NCBI GenBank assembly: GCA_966212235.1
Contig: CBIHPP010000018.1
Coordinates: forward strand, 62,001 to 126,000
From: Niastella sp966212235
Lineage (GTDB): Bacteria > Bacteroidota > Bacteroidia > Chitinophagales > Chitinophagaceae
DNA length: 64,000 nucleotides
Reading direction: 5' to 3'
Below the pieces are notes generated by a model that saw nothing but the letters and a program-made list of their open reading frames with translations, was not told the DNA's origin and made no database searches. Shown here in pieces: positions 11,038 through 19,344 of the stretch. The translations under genes and the position numbers were made by a program. Numbering within the stretch: the stretch's first letter is position 1; the number at the start of each line of letters is the position of its first letter.

Positions 11038-11164
11038 AATCCTCTAGAGTCTAGCACCAATCTGTCCTAACATAGCTTGCGATCTTCGCCTGGATGCTGT
11101 ATTTCAATTAATTCTACCAGTTTATACAACGCAAAGAAGCAGGAAATCATGCCTTACTGTCTAT

Positions 11165-11185
11165 TTTGCGTCACATTTACGCAAA
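11165..11185. promoter_or_regulatory. Operator-like palindrome O1 upstream of PARG/ARH operon
   Basis: Perfect inverted repeat TTTGCGT-N7-ACGCAAA. The same palindrome with the same 7-bp spacer recurs at 11219-11239, centre-to-centre 54 bp, close to five helical turns. A lone half-site ACGCAAA is at 11129-11135. O1 ends 6 bp before the probable -33 element. Confidence 0.65.
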
Positions 11186-11191
11186 AAAAAC

Positions 11192-11222
11192 TTGCACAGG
11201 TCAAATTGCCGTATTAAATTTG
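11192..11222 (+). promoter_or_regulatory. Bacteroidota-type promoter of the PARG/ARH operon
   Basis: The -7 element TAAATTTG (11215-11222) matches the Bacteroidota consensus TAnnTTTG, with a -33-like TTG at 11192-11194 and 20 bp between them. The start codon is 48 bp after the -7 box. The second palindrome begins inside the -7 box. Confidence 0.6.
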
Positions 11223-11239
11223 CGTATTAATAACGCAAA
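11219..11239. promoter_or_regulatory. Operator-like palindrome O2 overlapping the -7 box
   Basis: Perfect TTTGCGT-N7-ACGCAAA, identical arms to O1. It shares TTTG with the -7 element and covers the expected transcription start, so a bound protein would block RNA polymerase. With O1 upstream of -33, a repressor bound to both sites could bridge or loop the promoter. No regulator gene is adjacent in this window. Confidence 0.65.
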
Positions 11240-11269
11240 ATAAAGAGCGAAGAGATTAAAACCTTAGTT

Positions 11270-12094
11270 ATGAATCAACGTAAGCGAGTTGAGATCGCAA
11301 GAGACACATTGGATATCCTTGAAAAAGGATTTTATCTGAATGATGATGGACAAAAAATAGACATCAACGAGTTACAACAGAATGCCATCGGCAATACGCA
11401 GTATTTTACACCAGAAGTGTTGGAAAAATTGCTGAAGAACCATATCTCCGGCAATAACTTCACTACCGAATACGAAGTTAACAACGAAACGACGCTGGAT
11501 GCCGCAAGACGCCTGGTAGCAGCAGGGGAGAAGGATGTTATGTGTTTGAATTTTGCTTCCGCTAAAAATCCTGGTGGTGGCTTTTTGGGCGGGGCGCTGG
11601 CACAGGAAGAATGTATAGCCCGGGCATCGGCGCTCTATCCCTGCCTGTTGCAGGTGGAAGATTACTATGCCATGCATCGGCAAATGAGAAGCTGCCTGTA
11701 CTCCGATCGCATGATCTATTCACCAGCCGTACCGGTTATCAAAGATGAAGGTGGCCGGCTGCTGAATGAGCCTGTATGTGTAACCGTTGTAACCTCGGCG
11801 GCGGTCAATGCAGGAGTTGTCAGGCGAGACGAAGGCGAACATACGAATAGCATACTGCCAGCCATGGAAAAACGGGTAAACAAGTTGTTGGCGCTTTGTG
11901 CACACAAACAACACGATGTTCTGGTGCTTGGTGCGTGGGGATGTGGCGTGTTTCGAAACGATCCCGAACAAATAGCACAATTGTTTAAAGAAGCATTAAG
12001 CGGAGCATTCGCCGGACAGTTTAAAAAAGTGGTGTTCGGGGTTAAAACAAACGACGAAAGCATGATCGAGGCATTTAGAAAGCGGTTTGTATAA
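11270..12094 (+). CDS. Bacterial-type poly(ADP-ribose) glycohydrolase (TIGR02452-like)
   Basis: 274 aa, macrodomain-fold glycohydrolase that would remove ADP-ribose from modified targets in the cytosol. The PARG signature GGG-x(6-8)-QEE is present as GGGFLGGALAQEE: G102-G104 with Q112, E113 and E114, where E114 is the expected catalytic glutamate. It is preceded by the macrodomain strand CLNFASAKNPGG. A second conserved block, VLVLGAWGCGVFRND, lies near residue 220 and contributes to the ADP-ribose pocket in this family. Length fits the bacterial family. It is the first gene of a two-gene operon with an ADP-ribosylglycohydrolase that begins 11-35 bp downstream, and it sits behind the palindrome-controlled promoter. 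The pairing implies removal of ADP-ribose from more than one linkage, or salvage of ADP-ribose. Confidence 0.85.
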   Translation: MNQRKRVEIARDTLDILEKGFYLNDDGQKIDINELQQNAIGNTQYFTPEVLEKLLKNHISGNNFTTEYEVNNETTLDAARRLVAAGEKDVMCLNFASAKNPGGGFLGGALAQEECIARASALYPCLLQVEDYYAMHRQMRSCLYSDRMIYSPAVPVIKDEGGRLLNEPVCVTVVTSAAVNAGVVRRDEGEHTNSILPAMEKRVNKLLALCAHKQHDVLVLGAWGCGVFRNDPEQIAQLFKEALSGAFAGQFKKVVFGVKTNDESMIEAFRKRFV

Positions 12095-12129
12095 GCATCC
12101 CGTTCATGCAGGAACGTAAAACAACGAAC

Positions 12130-13071
12130 ATGAAACCAACCATCATACACAGCGCTCTTTTTGGTGTCGCCATTGGCGATGCCCTGGGCGTACCCGTAGA
12201 AATGAATTCGCGTGCCACGTTAGATGCACAACCGGTGCAGGACTTCCTGGGTTATAGAGAACATGACAAGCCGCCCGGTACTTTTTCCGACGACAGCTCG
12301 ATGACGTTTTGCCTGGCAGAATCGCTTTGCCAGGGATATGATGTGAACGATATCGCGCAGCGATTTGTACAATGGTATTTTGAAGGGTATTGGACGCCAG
12401 ATGGACAGGTGTTTGGGGTAGGCAAAACAACGAAGGACGCAGTTACCAGTTTGAAGAATGGAACACCGCCTCATTTGTCTGGCAACTATAGCAATACCTG
12501 CAATGGGAACGGCTCGTTGATGCGTACCCTGCCGCTGCTGTTTTATATCCGTGATTTTGATATAGAAAGAAGATACGCCATTACAAAAGAAGTCTCCAGC
12601 ATCACCCACGGCTATATCCGCGGAGTGATTGCCTGTTTCTATTACCTGGAGTTTGCCCTCGAACTATTAAACGGCAAGGATAAACACACCGCATATAGTA
12701 TAACTGCGAAGCGGGTGTGTGATTTCCTGGTAACGCAACAGGTTCCGAAGGAAGAAATAGATCAGTTGGCGTTGTTGTTGCACAACGAGATCTCCGCACA
12801 ACCCAGGGAAGCCATTTACTCCCTGCACCATGTAGCAGAAACCATCAAAGCCGCTATGTATTGTTTTATGAAGGGCAACGATTATACAGAAACGGTGTTG
12901 ATGGCCGTGAACCTGGGCGATGATACAGATACCACAGCAGCCGTAGCAGGCGGCCTGGCCGGACTGTATTACGGATTTGAATCCATACCAGGAAAATGGA
13001 TACAAGAAATAAAAAGAAGTGATGATATTAATGATTTGTGCAATCGGTTTGCGAAGGCGTGTGGGTTGTGA
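12130..13071 (+). CDS. ADP-ribosylglycohydrolase (DraG/ARH family)
   Basis: 313 aa from the ATG at 12130 (MKPTIIHSALFGVAIGDALG, the usual family N-terminus). An in-frame ATG at 12106 would add 8 residues. Metal-binding motifs of the DraG/ARH fold are intact: GDALG near residue 16, FSDDSSM with D54 and D55, NGNGSLMR, and GDDTDTTAA with D264, D265 and D267, which hold the two magnesium ions. The enzyme hydrolyses the N- or O-glycosidic bond of ADP-ribosylated residues. It is translationally close to the PARG gene. No ADP-ribosyltransferase is visible in the window, so the modified target is unknown. Confidence 0.85.
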   Translation: MKPTIIHSALFGVAIGDALGVPVEMNSRATLDAQPVQDFLGYREHDKPPGTFSDDSSMTFCLAESLCQGYDVNDIAQRFVQWYFEGYWTPDGQVFGVGKTTKDAVTSLKNGTPPHLSGNYSNTCNGNGSLMRTLPLLFYIRDFDIERRYAITKEVSSITHGYIRGVIACFYYLEFALELLNGKDKHTAYSITAKRVCDFLVTQQVPKEEIDQLALLLHNEISAQPREAIYSLHHVAETIKAAMYCFMKGNDYTETVLMAVNLGDDTDTTAAVAGGLAGLYYGFESIPGKWIQEIKRSDDINDLCNRFAKACGL

Positions 13072-13141
13072 GGGGAAAGTGATCTGCAAATCAGCCAAAT
13101 GAGGGACTCGTACAGGGTGTTAGGACAATTGTAAGGGAATG

Positions 13142-13258
13142 CTCTAAGTATTGTCTGAGTATCCTCTAAGTATTGTCTGGCGCACTAGTGTTCCTGTAGG
13201 GTCTCTAGAGAATACCTGTAGGATCTCTAGAGAATACCTCTAGGGTCTGCAGACAATA
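13142..13258. repeat. Array of degenerate 22-bp units in two orientations
   Basis: Two 22-bp direct repeats at 13142-13163 and 13164-13185 (each starting CTCTAAGTATTGTCTG). Then, after 7 bp, three 22-bp direct repeats at 13193-13214, 13215-13236 and 13237-13258 (first two CCTGTAGGRTCTCTAGAGAATA). The left units carry GTATTGTCTG and the last right unit carries its reverse complement CAGACAATAC, so the two blocks are inverted copies of one family. The right units contain the palindrome TCTCTAGAGA. There are no spacers, so this is not a CRISPR. The rest of the gap 13072-13653 shows AT-rich leader sequence for the sigma factor and nothing else I can name. Confidence 0.7.
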
Positions 13259-13653
13259 CCCTGGCCATCAAGCTACCTGACAACCTTACGTTCAAATTGG
13301 TTATAATATCGGATGACGCTGTGACAAGCGAATTCAACTCCTGCCAATAAAAGAAAATCCTTATACGGAAAATGCATTGATTCTCAATTAAATTTCCTGA
13401 CCCGATGTTAATAAACATTAGGGAACAAATTTTGCATTCCACATTAAGGCTCATTATCTTAGTAAGGCCTAAACCTTTATTCAAGCCTTATCATTTCCCA
13501 TTTTTTACTGTGTGATTGTTGCTATATGCTAAAAAGATTTTGTTGCTTATTTGTCAACAAAGAAGATAGCGTTATGCTTTAGCATTGAATAAACATGACA
13601 ATTATTTGTTTTTATTAATTGTGAATCAGGACCTTAGAAAAGACTAATAACGC

Positions 13654-14244
13654 ATGGACGAAGCGAACATTTTAAAGGGGTTAAGGGCTAATGAGATGGA
13701 TGCATTTAAAGAACTTTTTGATTCACTTTTTACGAATGTGCGGTTTTATACGGAGCAAATAACAAAGGATCAAAAAGAAGCGGAGGATATAGCCCTTCTT
13801 GCGTTTACCAGGTTTTGGGAACGTGGCATGACTGGCATTAAAACAATGGCCCAGGTGAGGAATACTATCTATAACATAGCCAAAAACGCCGCTATAGACT
13901 ACCTAAGGCGATTAAAGGTCCAGAAATCATTTCAGCAGCAATTAGTGTATCTCACGCCCGAAGGCGAGGATGCGCGTTCAGAGCAGAGCCATTATACCAC
14001 GGAAATGGTGGCCGCTTTGTTTGAAGAAATAGAAAAACTCCCGGGCAGGACCAAAGAGGTGTTCAAACTCTATTATTTAGATAAAGTATCACGGCAGGAT
14101 ATTGCCCGGCAATTGGGCATTTCAGTGAATACGGTGCATGTATTATGTTCAGAAGCGCTCAGCAAACTCAAGCTCATTTTATCAGAAAAAAGAGAACTAC
14201 TGGTGTTATTACTCCTTATCGAAACGACCCTTTGCAAAAATTAA
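13654..14244 (+). CDS. ECF RNA polymerase sigma factor, Bacteroidota FecI-like
   Basis: 196 aa, ATG at 13654. Region 2 (MDAFKELFDSLFTNVRFYTEQI, AEDIALLAFTRFWE, NTIYNIAKNAAIDYLRR) and region 4 (LPGRTKEVFKLYYLDKVS, then helix-turn-helix RQDIARQLGISVNTVHVLCS) are both present in the order of sigma-70 family ECF factors found beside SusC/SusD loci. It is followed by a FecR-type anti-sigma factor and a SusC carrying an STN signalling domain. In such systems substrate binding at the outer membrane is relayed by the STN domain to FecR, which frees the sigma factor. The target promoter is presumably in the 15663-15917 gap. Confidence 0.93.
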   Translation: MDEANILKGLRANEMDAFKELFDSLFTNVRFYTEQITKDQKEAEDIALLAFTRFWERGMTGIKTMAQVRNTIYNIAKNAAIDYLRRLKVQKSFQQQLVYLTPEGEDARSEQSHYTTEMVAALFEEIEKLPGRTKEVFKLYYLDKVSRQDIARQLGISVNTVHVLCSEALSKLKLILSEKRELLVLLLLIETTLCKN

Positions 14245-14456
14245 TTGAAATTTTTTTGCAAACCAGGTAAAGGATTTTTTACTCACTCCGTATATATAAT
14301 ATAAGAAGGTTACGCAACGGTTACCGAATCCTTAATAAATTATTACAATTAATTGTTCCACTATCCTACGACGGTTGGCAGGCGGCTGATTAGTGATTGT
14401 TGACACAACGGATGCATGACATGCATTCAAAACCTTTATGTAAAAGATTACGAGCA

Positions 14457-15662
14457 ATGAAGGAACAACATATTATTATAGGCAAAATACTGGCAAACTA
14501 CCCTGCGATTTCTGAGTTAGATCAGGAGATACTTAATAAATGGCTGGAAGAAAGCGAAGACCATAAGCAATTGCTGCAAAGCCTCACCAATGAAAATGAC
14601 CGCGGACAATTGTTAGAACGTTATGTTCAAATGAAAAAAGAAGAGGGCCAGGAGTGGGAGCAATTGGTGGGGATGTTGGGGGAGGTGCCGAAACATCATA
14701 GGATAGGATGGTGGGGGAGTTGGAAGAGTTATTCTGTGGCGGCTTCTATAATTGTTCTATTAAGCATTTCTGCCTATGTATGGTGGGGACAAAGGAAGAA
14801 GCAAATTGACATTGCAAGAACCGATGTACAAACGAATAAAACAAATGATGCTTCACCAGGAAAATTCAAGGCTAAGCTTGTCCTATCTGATGGAAGAGAA
14901 GTAATACTTGATAGTAGCCAGAATGGGATCTTAGCAACGCAAGGGACTACAGAAATAAGAAGTGAAGATGGAAAGTTGGTATATAAGTCCAACACGAAAA
15001 ATAAGGAAGTGCTGTATAATACGCTTAGCACTTCTAAAGGAGAAACTTTTTCGACAGTCCTTGCAGATGGAAGTAGGATCTGGCTCAATTCACAATCATC
15101 GATAAAATATCCGGTGAGTTTTGCTGGTCAACAAAAAAGAGAAGTAGAGATTACAGGGGAGGCTTATTTTGAAATAGCACATTCCGGTCTGCCTTTTATT
15201 ACCAAGGGTAATTCCTCGAACCCCTGGACAGTTGAAGTTTTAGGCACACATTATAATATCAATTCTTACGGCGATCAAAGCGCTGTAAAGGCTACACTAC
15301 TTGAGGGAAAGGTAAAAGTCATTGCTGATGCTGATGGCAAAGAAAAGATGGCGATCCTTTCACCAGGACAGCAAGCACAAATAAGCGCAAGCAATATTAA
15401 GGTTGAAAATAATCCTGATATTGAAAAAGTAGTCGCATGGAAAAACGGATTATTCTTTTACAATGGAGACGATGTTGAGACGGTCATGGCCGAGTTAGCC
15501 AGATGGTATGACCTTAAGGTTGAGTACAAAGGAATAGTGAAAAAGAAATTCTATGCAGTGGTAGGTCGTGATGAACCGATTTCAACGTTGCTCACCATGT
15601 TCGAAAAGAGTGGTACCGGGCATTTTAAATTAGAAGGTAAGACAATTACAGTATCGCCATAA
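14457..15662 (+). CDS. FecR-domain anti-sigma factor, inner membrane
   Basis: 401 aa from the ATG at 14457 (MKEQHIIIGKILANYPAISE); an in-frame TTG at 14397 would add 20 atypical residues. N-terminal cytosolic anti-sigma segment, one membrane helix at about 91-110 (YSVAASIIVLLSISAYVWW), then a periplasmic FecR domain (LSTSKGETFSTVLADGS, VWLN-type strand RIWLNSQSSIKYP, GEAYFEI, GTHYNINSY) and a C-terminal DUF4974-type domain (WKNGLFFYNGDDVETVMAEL). It sits 212 bp after the sigma gene and 255 bp before its partner SusC. The layout is the standard transmembrane signalling cassette. Confidence 0.92.
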   Translation: MKEQHIIIGKILANYPAISELDQEILNKWLEESEDHKQLLQSLTNENDRGQLLERYVQMKKEEGQEWEQLVGMLGEVPKHHRIGWWGSWKSYSVAASIIVLLSISAYVWWGQRKKQIDIARTDVQTNKTNDASPGKFKAKLVLSDGREVILDSSQNGILATQGTTEIRSEDGKLVYKSNTKNKEVLYNTLSTSKGETFSTVLADGSRIWLNSQSSIKYPVSFAGQQKREVEITGEAYFEIAHSGLPFITKGNSSNPWTVEVLGTHYNINSYGDQSAVKATLLEGKVKVIADADGKEKMAILSPGQQAQISASNIKVENNPDIEKVVAWKNGLFFYNGDDVETVMAELARWYDLKVEYKGIVKKKFYAVVGRDEPISTLLTMFEKSGTGHFKLEGKTITVSP

Positions 15663-15837
15663 AAAACACATTTCAATACTTTCCTGGTATAAGAGGAAAC
15701 TTCCAAACCAATCCTTGCATCAGTTTGCACTAAATCTGCATGCCATACGAATCTTGCCAAAATCATTACCATTAGCCGTATCCTGATCCTATTTACTATT
15801 ATAGGAATATAAGGATATAGGAGTTAGCCAAAAAAAG

Positions 15838-15863
15838 ATCACGCCGGGTGCCACCGGCGTGAT
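15838..15863. promoter_or_regulatory. GC-rich hairpin in the leader of the STN-SusC
   Basis: Perfect 10-bp stem (ATCACGCCGG and its complement, loop GTGCCA), preceded by an A7 run and ending 54 bp before the susC start. There is no T-run after it on the plus strand. Read on the minus strand it is followed by seven T, so it could terminate antisense transcription. In the sense direction it is more likely an mRNA-stabilising or attenuating leader structure. Confidence 0.5.
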
Positions 15864-15917
15864 GAAAAGTGGTTAACAATGTAAACATCATTTATTAACC
15901 TAACTCAAAACAAAGGT

Positions 15918-18900
15918 ATGCAACTATTTGCTGCTACCAAATGGATCATTTTGCCCTGTACAATTAAAAAAGCATGGAATAAAAGTCCATGGCAAGCATA
16001 TCGTTTTGAGTTAAAAGTTATGAAAGTCACCTCATTTATATTACTCATATTCAGCCTGCATTTAGGTGCTAATACCGTAGCCCAGGAAAACATTACCCTG
16101 AAGGCGAAAGGTGCTTCCCTCTTTAAAATATTAACTGACATTAAAAGGCAAACCGGCTATAATTTCTTTTTGGCAGAAGAATCCATGCAACAGGCAAAGC
16201 CGGTAGATATTGATGTAAAAAATGTCAATTTAAAGACGGTGCTGGAAATCTGCTTTAAAGACCAACCGTTTACCTATAGCATTTCAGGTAAAAACATCAT
16301 TGTTACAGTAAAAAAAAATGATGGAGACGACTCCCAGGATAAGGCTGTTAATCCTTTTTTAGATGTAAAGGGAAAGGTGATTAATGCCCAGGGCGAACCA
16401 ATCGCAAGAGCTACCGTGATGGTAAAGGGAACGAATAGATCAACAATTACAGATGGCAAAGGCGACTTTTCACTAGGTGATATCAATGATGATGCTGTAT
16501 TAATTATTTCAAGTGTAGGTTTTGAGCAGGCAACGATTTCGGTAAATAGGAAAAGCTTTGTTCAAGCTGTTTTGCAAGTTAAAGTGACGAGTCTTGATGA
16601 GTTTCAGGTTATAGGTTATGGAACCACAACAAAGCGATTGAATACAGGCAACGTTACTACAATTAAGTCTACAGATATAGAAAAGCAACCGGTGCAAAAT
16701 CCATTGCTTGCTTTGCAGGGGAGAGTGCCGGGGTTGTTTATTACTCAGAATTCAGGAATATCTGGTAGTAGTATAAAAGTGCGGATACAGGGGCAAAATA
16801 GTATAGCTAGTGGCAATGAGCCTCTTTATGTAATAGACGGCGTTCCTATACTCCCATTGCTTCCGCAAACAGGCATTGATAGAGTTATTAGTCCTTTGGG
16901 CCCTAATTACAGTAGCAGCGGGAATCCATTGAGTTACATTAATCCATCTGATATAGAGAGCATAGAAATTTTGAAAGATGCTGACGCTACGGCGATTTTT
17001 GGCTCACGTGGTGCGAATGGTGTTATTCTTATTACTACTAAAAAAGGGAAAGAGGGGCCTATGCGTTTAGATATCAACATGCAAGCTGGCTTCGGTCAGG
17101 TGGCGAGAAAAATGGACATGCTTAACACAAGACAATATTTGGATATGCGATATGAGGCCTTTCGCAATGATGGTATCAATTGGAAAGACCCTTCTGTGTC
17201 TGCAAATGATCTAAAAGTTTGGGATACTACCCGCTATACAAATTGGCAAAAACAATTGATTGGCGGAACAGCAAATTATACGAATGTTAATGCTGTTGTA
17301 TCTGGCGGCACTGCAACTGTTAGATACATAATTGGTTCTGCTTATCAAAAGACAACAACTGTTTTCCCATTTCCTAATGATTTTGCAGATGTCAAAGGTT
17401 CTGTGCACTTCAATATAAATGCAAATTCATTAAATCAAAAGCTTAAACTACAGTTTTCAGGAAATTATTTATATGATCGTAATCAGTTGCCACGGACAGA
17501 TCTTATGCAGGCTGCTTTACTCTTAGAGCCAAATGCACCTTCACCAGTTAATGCCGATGGCAGTATCAATTGGGCGCCTGATGCCACAGGGACAAGTACC
17601 TATGCGAGTAATCCAATGCTTGGGGTTTATACAAAATACCAGAACAAAACGTACAATTTAATCAGCAATCTGGTTTTAAGTTACAAAATTCTTCCGGGGT
17701 TAGATGTAACAAATAGTATAGGTTATAATAAATTGGAAACAAATGATTATTCGCCATCCCCTTTAATTGCAGTAAGTCCTGAAAGTCGTTCTATAACAAA
17801 AAGAAGCGCGGCTTATGGAAATAGAGATGTTATCTCCTGGATTATGGAGCCACAGGCGAGTTACACAAAAAATGTCAATAAGAGCAAAATTGAAATATTA
17901 GTAGGGGGTACAATACTGAATCTAAAAATAAATTCTGGTTATTTATATGGTATAGGTTATTTGAGTGATGATATGTTGCAAAGTATTCATGCTGCATCAA
18001 CGATAGGAACTGGAGTTTCGTCCATCTCTGATTACAGATATAATGCAATTTTCGGCCGGGTAAATTATAATTGGGACGATAAATACATACTTAACCTTAC
18101 AGCTCGCAAAGATGGAAGTTCCAGATTTGGGGATGCGAATTTGTTTCACAATTTCGGCGCTATTGGTGGCGCCTGGATCTTTTCAGATGAAAATATTGTT
18201 AAAAAGAATTTTCACCTGTTAAGTTTTGGCAAACTTAAGGCAAGTTATGGTACTACGGGAAGTGACCAAATAGGTGATTATAGTTTTATGAGTTTGTATA
18301 ATCTTTATCCGGTTCCATATCAGGGTACTAACGGTTTAATTCCTGCTGGGCTTCCCAATCCTCACTTACAATGGGAAGAAACTAAAAAGTTTCAAATAGG
18401 AATGGATTTGAGTTTTTGGCAGAACAGACTTTTTCTAAATGTAACTTATGTGAGAAATCGTTCCTCCAATCAATTGCTTGCTTATGAACTACCATCAGTA
18501 ACAGGTTTTTCAGGGTATCGGGTAAACTTTCCTGCAACCATACAAAATAGAAATTGGGAATGCTCATTTAGATATACTACAATTAATAATAAAAATTTTA
18601 AATGGTCGATTAATCTTAATTTGACAGTCCCCCAAAATAAACTGATTGATTTTCCGAACCTGGCAAGTTCGAGCTATTCAAATTATTTAGTAATTGGTGA
18701 ATCTACCTCAATCCGAAAGACATTGCACGTTATAGGTGTAGATCCTACTACAGGTAACTACATGTTTGCATCAAAAGTTGATCCTTTTAATCCAAAATTT
18801 CCTGATGATTATACTGAACTAAAAAATACTGATCCGAAATATTATGGGGGACTGCAGAATAATATAATCTTTAAAGGGTTCGAAATTGATTTTCTATTTC

Positions 18901-19319
18901 AGTTTGTTAAACAAACAGGGTATAATGATGCACTGTTCTGGAATGGAAGTTTTTACCCTGGTAATTTTTATGGTGGTTATAGTAATCAACCTGTAACCGT
19001 ATTACAACGCTGGCAAAATCCTGGCGATAAAGTAACTATAAAAAAATATTCTACTAACCCTGACAATTTTATGTTAGCGAGTGAGTATAGGTTTTGTGAT
19101 GCCTCTTATGTGAGACTAAAGAATGTGGCCTTGTCATGGACATTTCCAGAAACTATATTGAGAAAAATGTATTTAAGGAATAGCAAAATTTTCTTTCATG
19201 GCCAGAACGTATTGACTATTACAAATTATAAAGGTTTAGATCCAGAGAACCAATATGTATTGACCCCATCTTTGCCTCCTTTACGGGTATACACAATAGG
19301 GATACAGTTAGGATTATAA
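15918..19319 (+). CDS. SusC/RagA TonB-dependent transporter with STN signalling domain
   Basis: 1133 aa. The long N-terminus (MQLFAATKWIILPCTIKKAW before the hydrophobic helix) is common in Chitinophagaceae SusC proteins with an STN domain; an alternative ATG is at 16020. After the signal helix (SFILLIFSLHLGANTVAQ) comes the STN domain (about 55-130: GASLFKILTDIKRQTGYNFF). Then the carboxypeptidase-regulatory-like domain (about 150-230: VKGKVINAQGEPIARATVMV), the TonB box region, the plug (LQGRVPGLFITQNSG, VIDGVPI, EILKDADATAIFGSRGANG) and a 22-strand barrel. The STN domain links it to the FecR/sigma pair upstream. Substrate unknown; the peptidases and thioredoxin-fold proteins downstream suggest peptides. 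Confidence 0.93.
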   Translation: MQLFAATKWIILPCTIKKAWNKSPWQAYRFELKVMKVTSFILLIFSLHLGANTVAQENITLKAKGASLFKILTDIKRQTGYNFFLAEESMQQAKPVDIDVKNVNLKTVLEICFKDQPFTYSISGKNIIVTVKKNDGDDSQDKAVNPFLDVKGKVINAQGEPIARATVMVKGTNRSTITDGKGDFSLGDINDDAVLIISSVGFEQATISVNRKSFVQAVLQVKVTSLDEFQVIGYGTTTKRLNTGNVTTIKSTDIEKQPVQNPLLALQGRVPGLFITQNSGISGSSIKVRIQGQNSIASGNEPLYVIDGVPILPLLPQTGIDRVISPLGPNYSSSGNPLSYINPSDIESIEILKDADATAIFGSRGANGVILITTKKGKEGPMRLDINMQAGFGQVARKMDMLNTRQYLDMRYEAFRNDGINWKDPSVSANDLKVWDTTRYTNWQKQLIGGTANYTNVNAVVSGGTATVRYIIGSAYQKTTTVFPFPNDFADVKGSVHFNINANSLNQKLKLQFSGNYLYDRNQLPRTDLMQAALLLEPNAPSPVNADGSINWAPDATGTSTYASNPMLGVYTKYQNKTYNLISNLVLSYKILPGLDVTNSIGYNKLETNDYSPSPLIAVSPESRSITKRSAAYGNRDVISWIMEPQASYTKNVNKSKIEILVGGTILNLKINSGYLYGIGYLSDDMLQSIHAASTIGTGVSSISDYRYNAIFGRVNYNWDDKYILNLTARKDGSSRFGDANLFHNFGAIGGAWIFSDENIVKKNFHLLSFGKLKASYGTTGSDQIGDYSFMSLYNLYPVPYQGTNGLIPAGLPNPHLQWEETKKFQIGMDLSFWQNRLFLNVTYVRNRSSNQLLAYELPSVTGFSGYRVNFPATIQNRNWECSFRYTTINNKNFKWSINLNLTVPQNKLIDFPNLASSSYSNYLVIGESTSIRKTLHVIGVDPTTGNYMFASKVDPFNPKFPDDYTELKNTDPKYYGGLQNNIIFKGFEIDFLFQFVKQTGYNDALFWNGSFYPGNFYGGYSNQPVTVLQRWQNPGDKVTIKKYSTNPDNFMLASEYRFCDASYVRLKNVALSWTFPETILRKMYLRNSKIFFHGQNVLTITNYKGLDPENQYVLTPSLPPLRVYTIGIQLGL

Positions 19320-19344
19320 GATAAATAATTTGAAATGTAAGCTC

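Noticed and set aside
13142..13258. Possible CRISPR array
   Set aside because: The 22-bp units abut each other with no spacers, units are degenerate, and no cas gene is in the window. The 9-bp arrays at 63350 fail for the same reason.
13227..13484. 85-codon minus-strand open frame between the ADP-ribose operon and the sigma factor
   Set aside because: It runs through the 22-bp repeats, has no recognisable domain or signal peptide, and its composition matches the AT-rich leader. Treated as chance.
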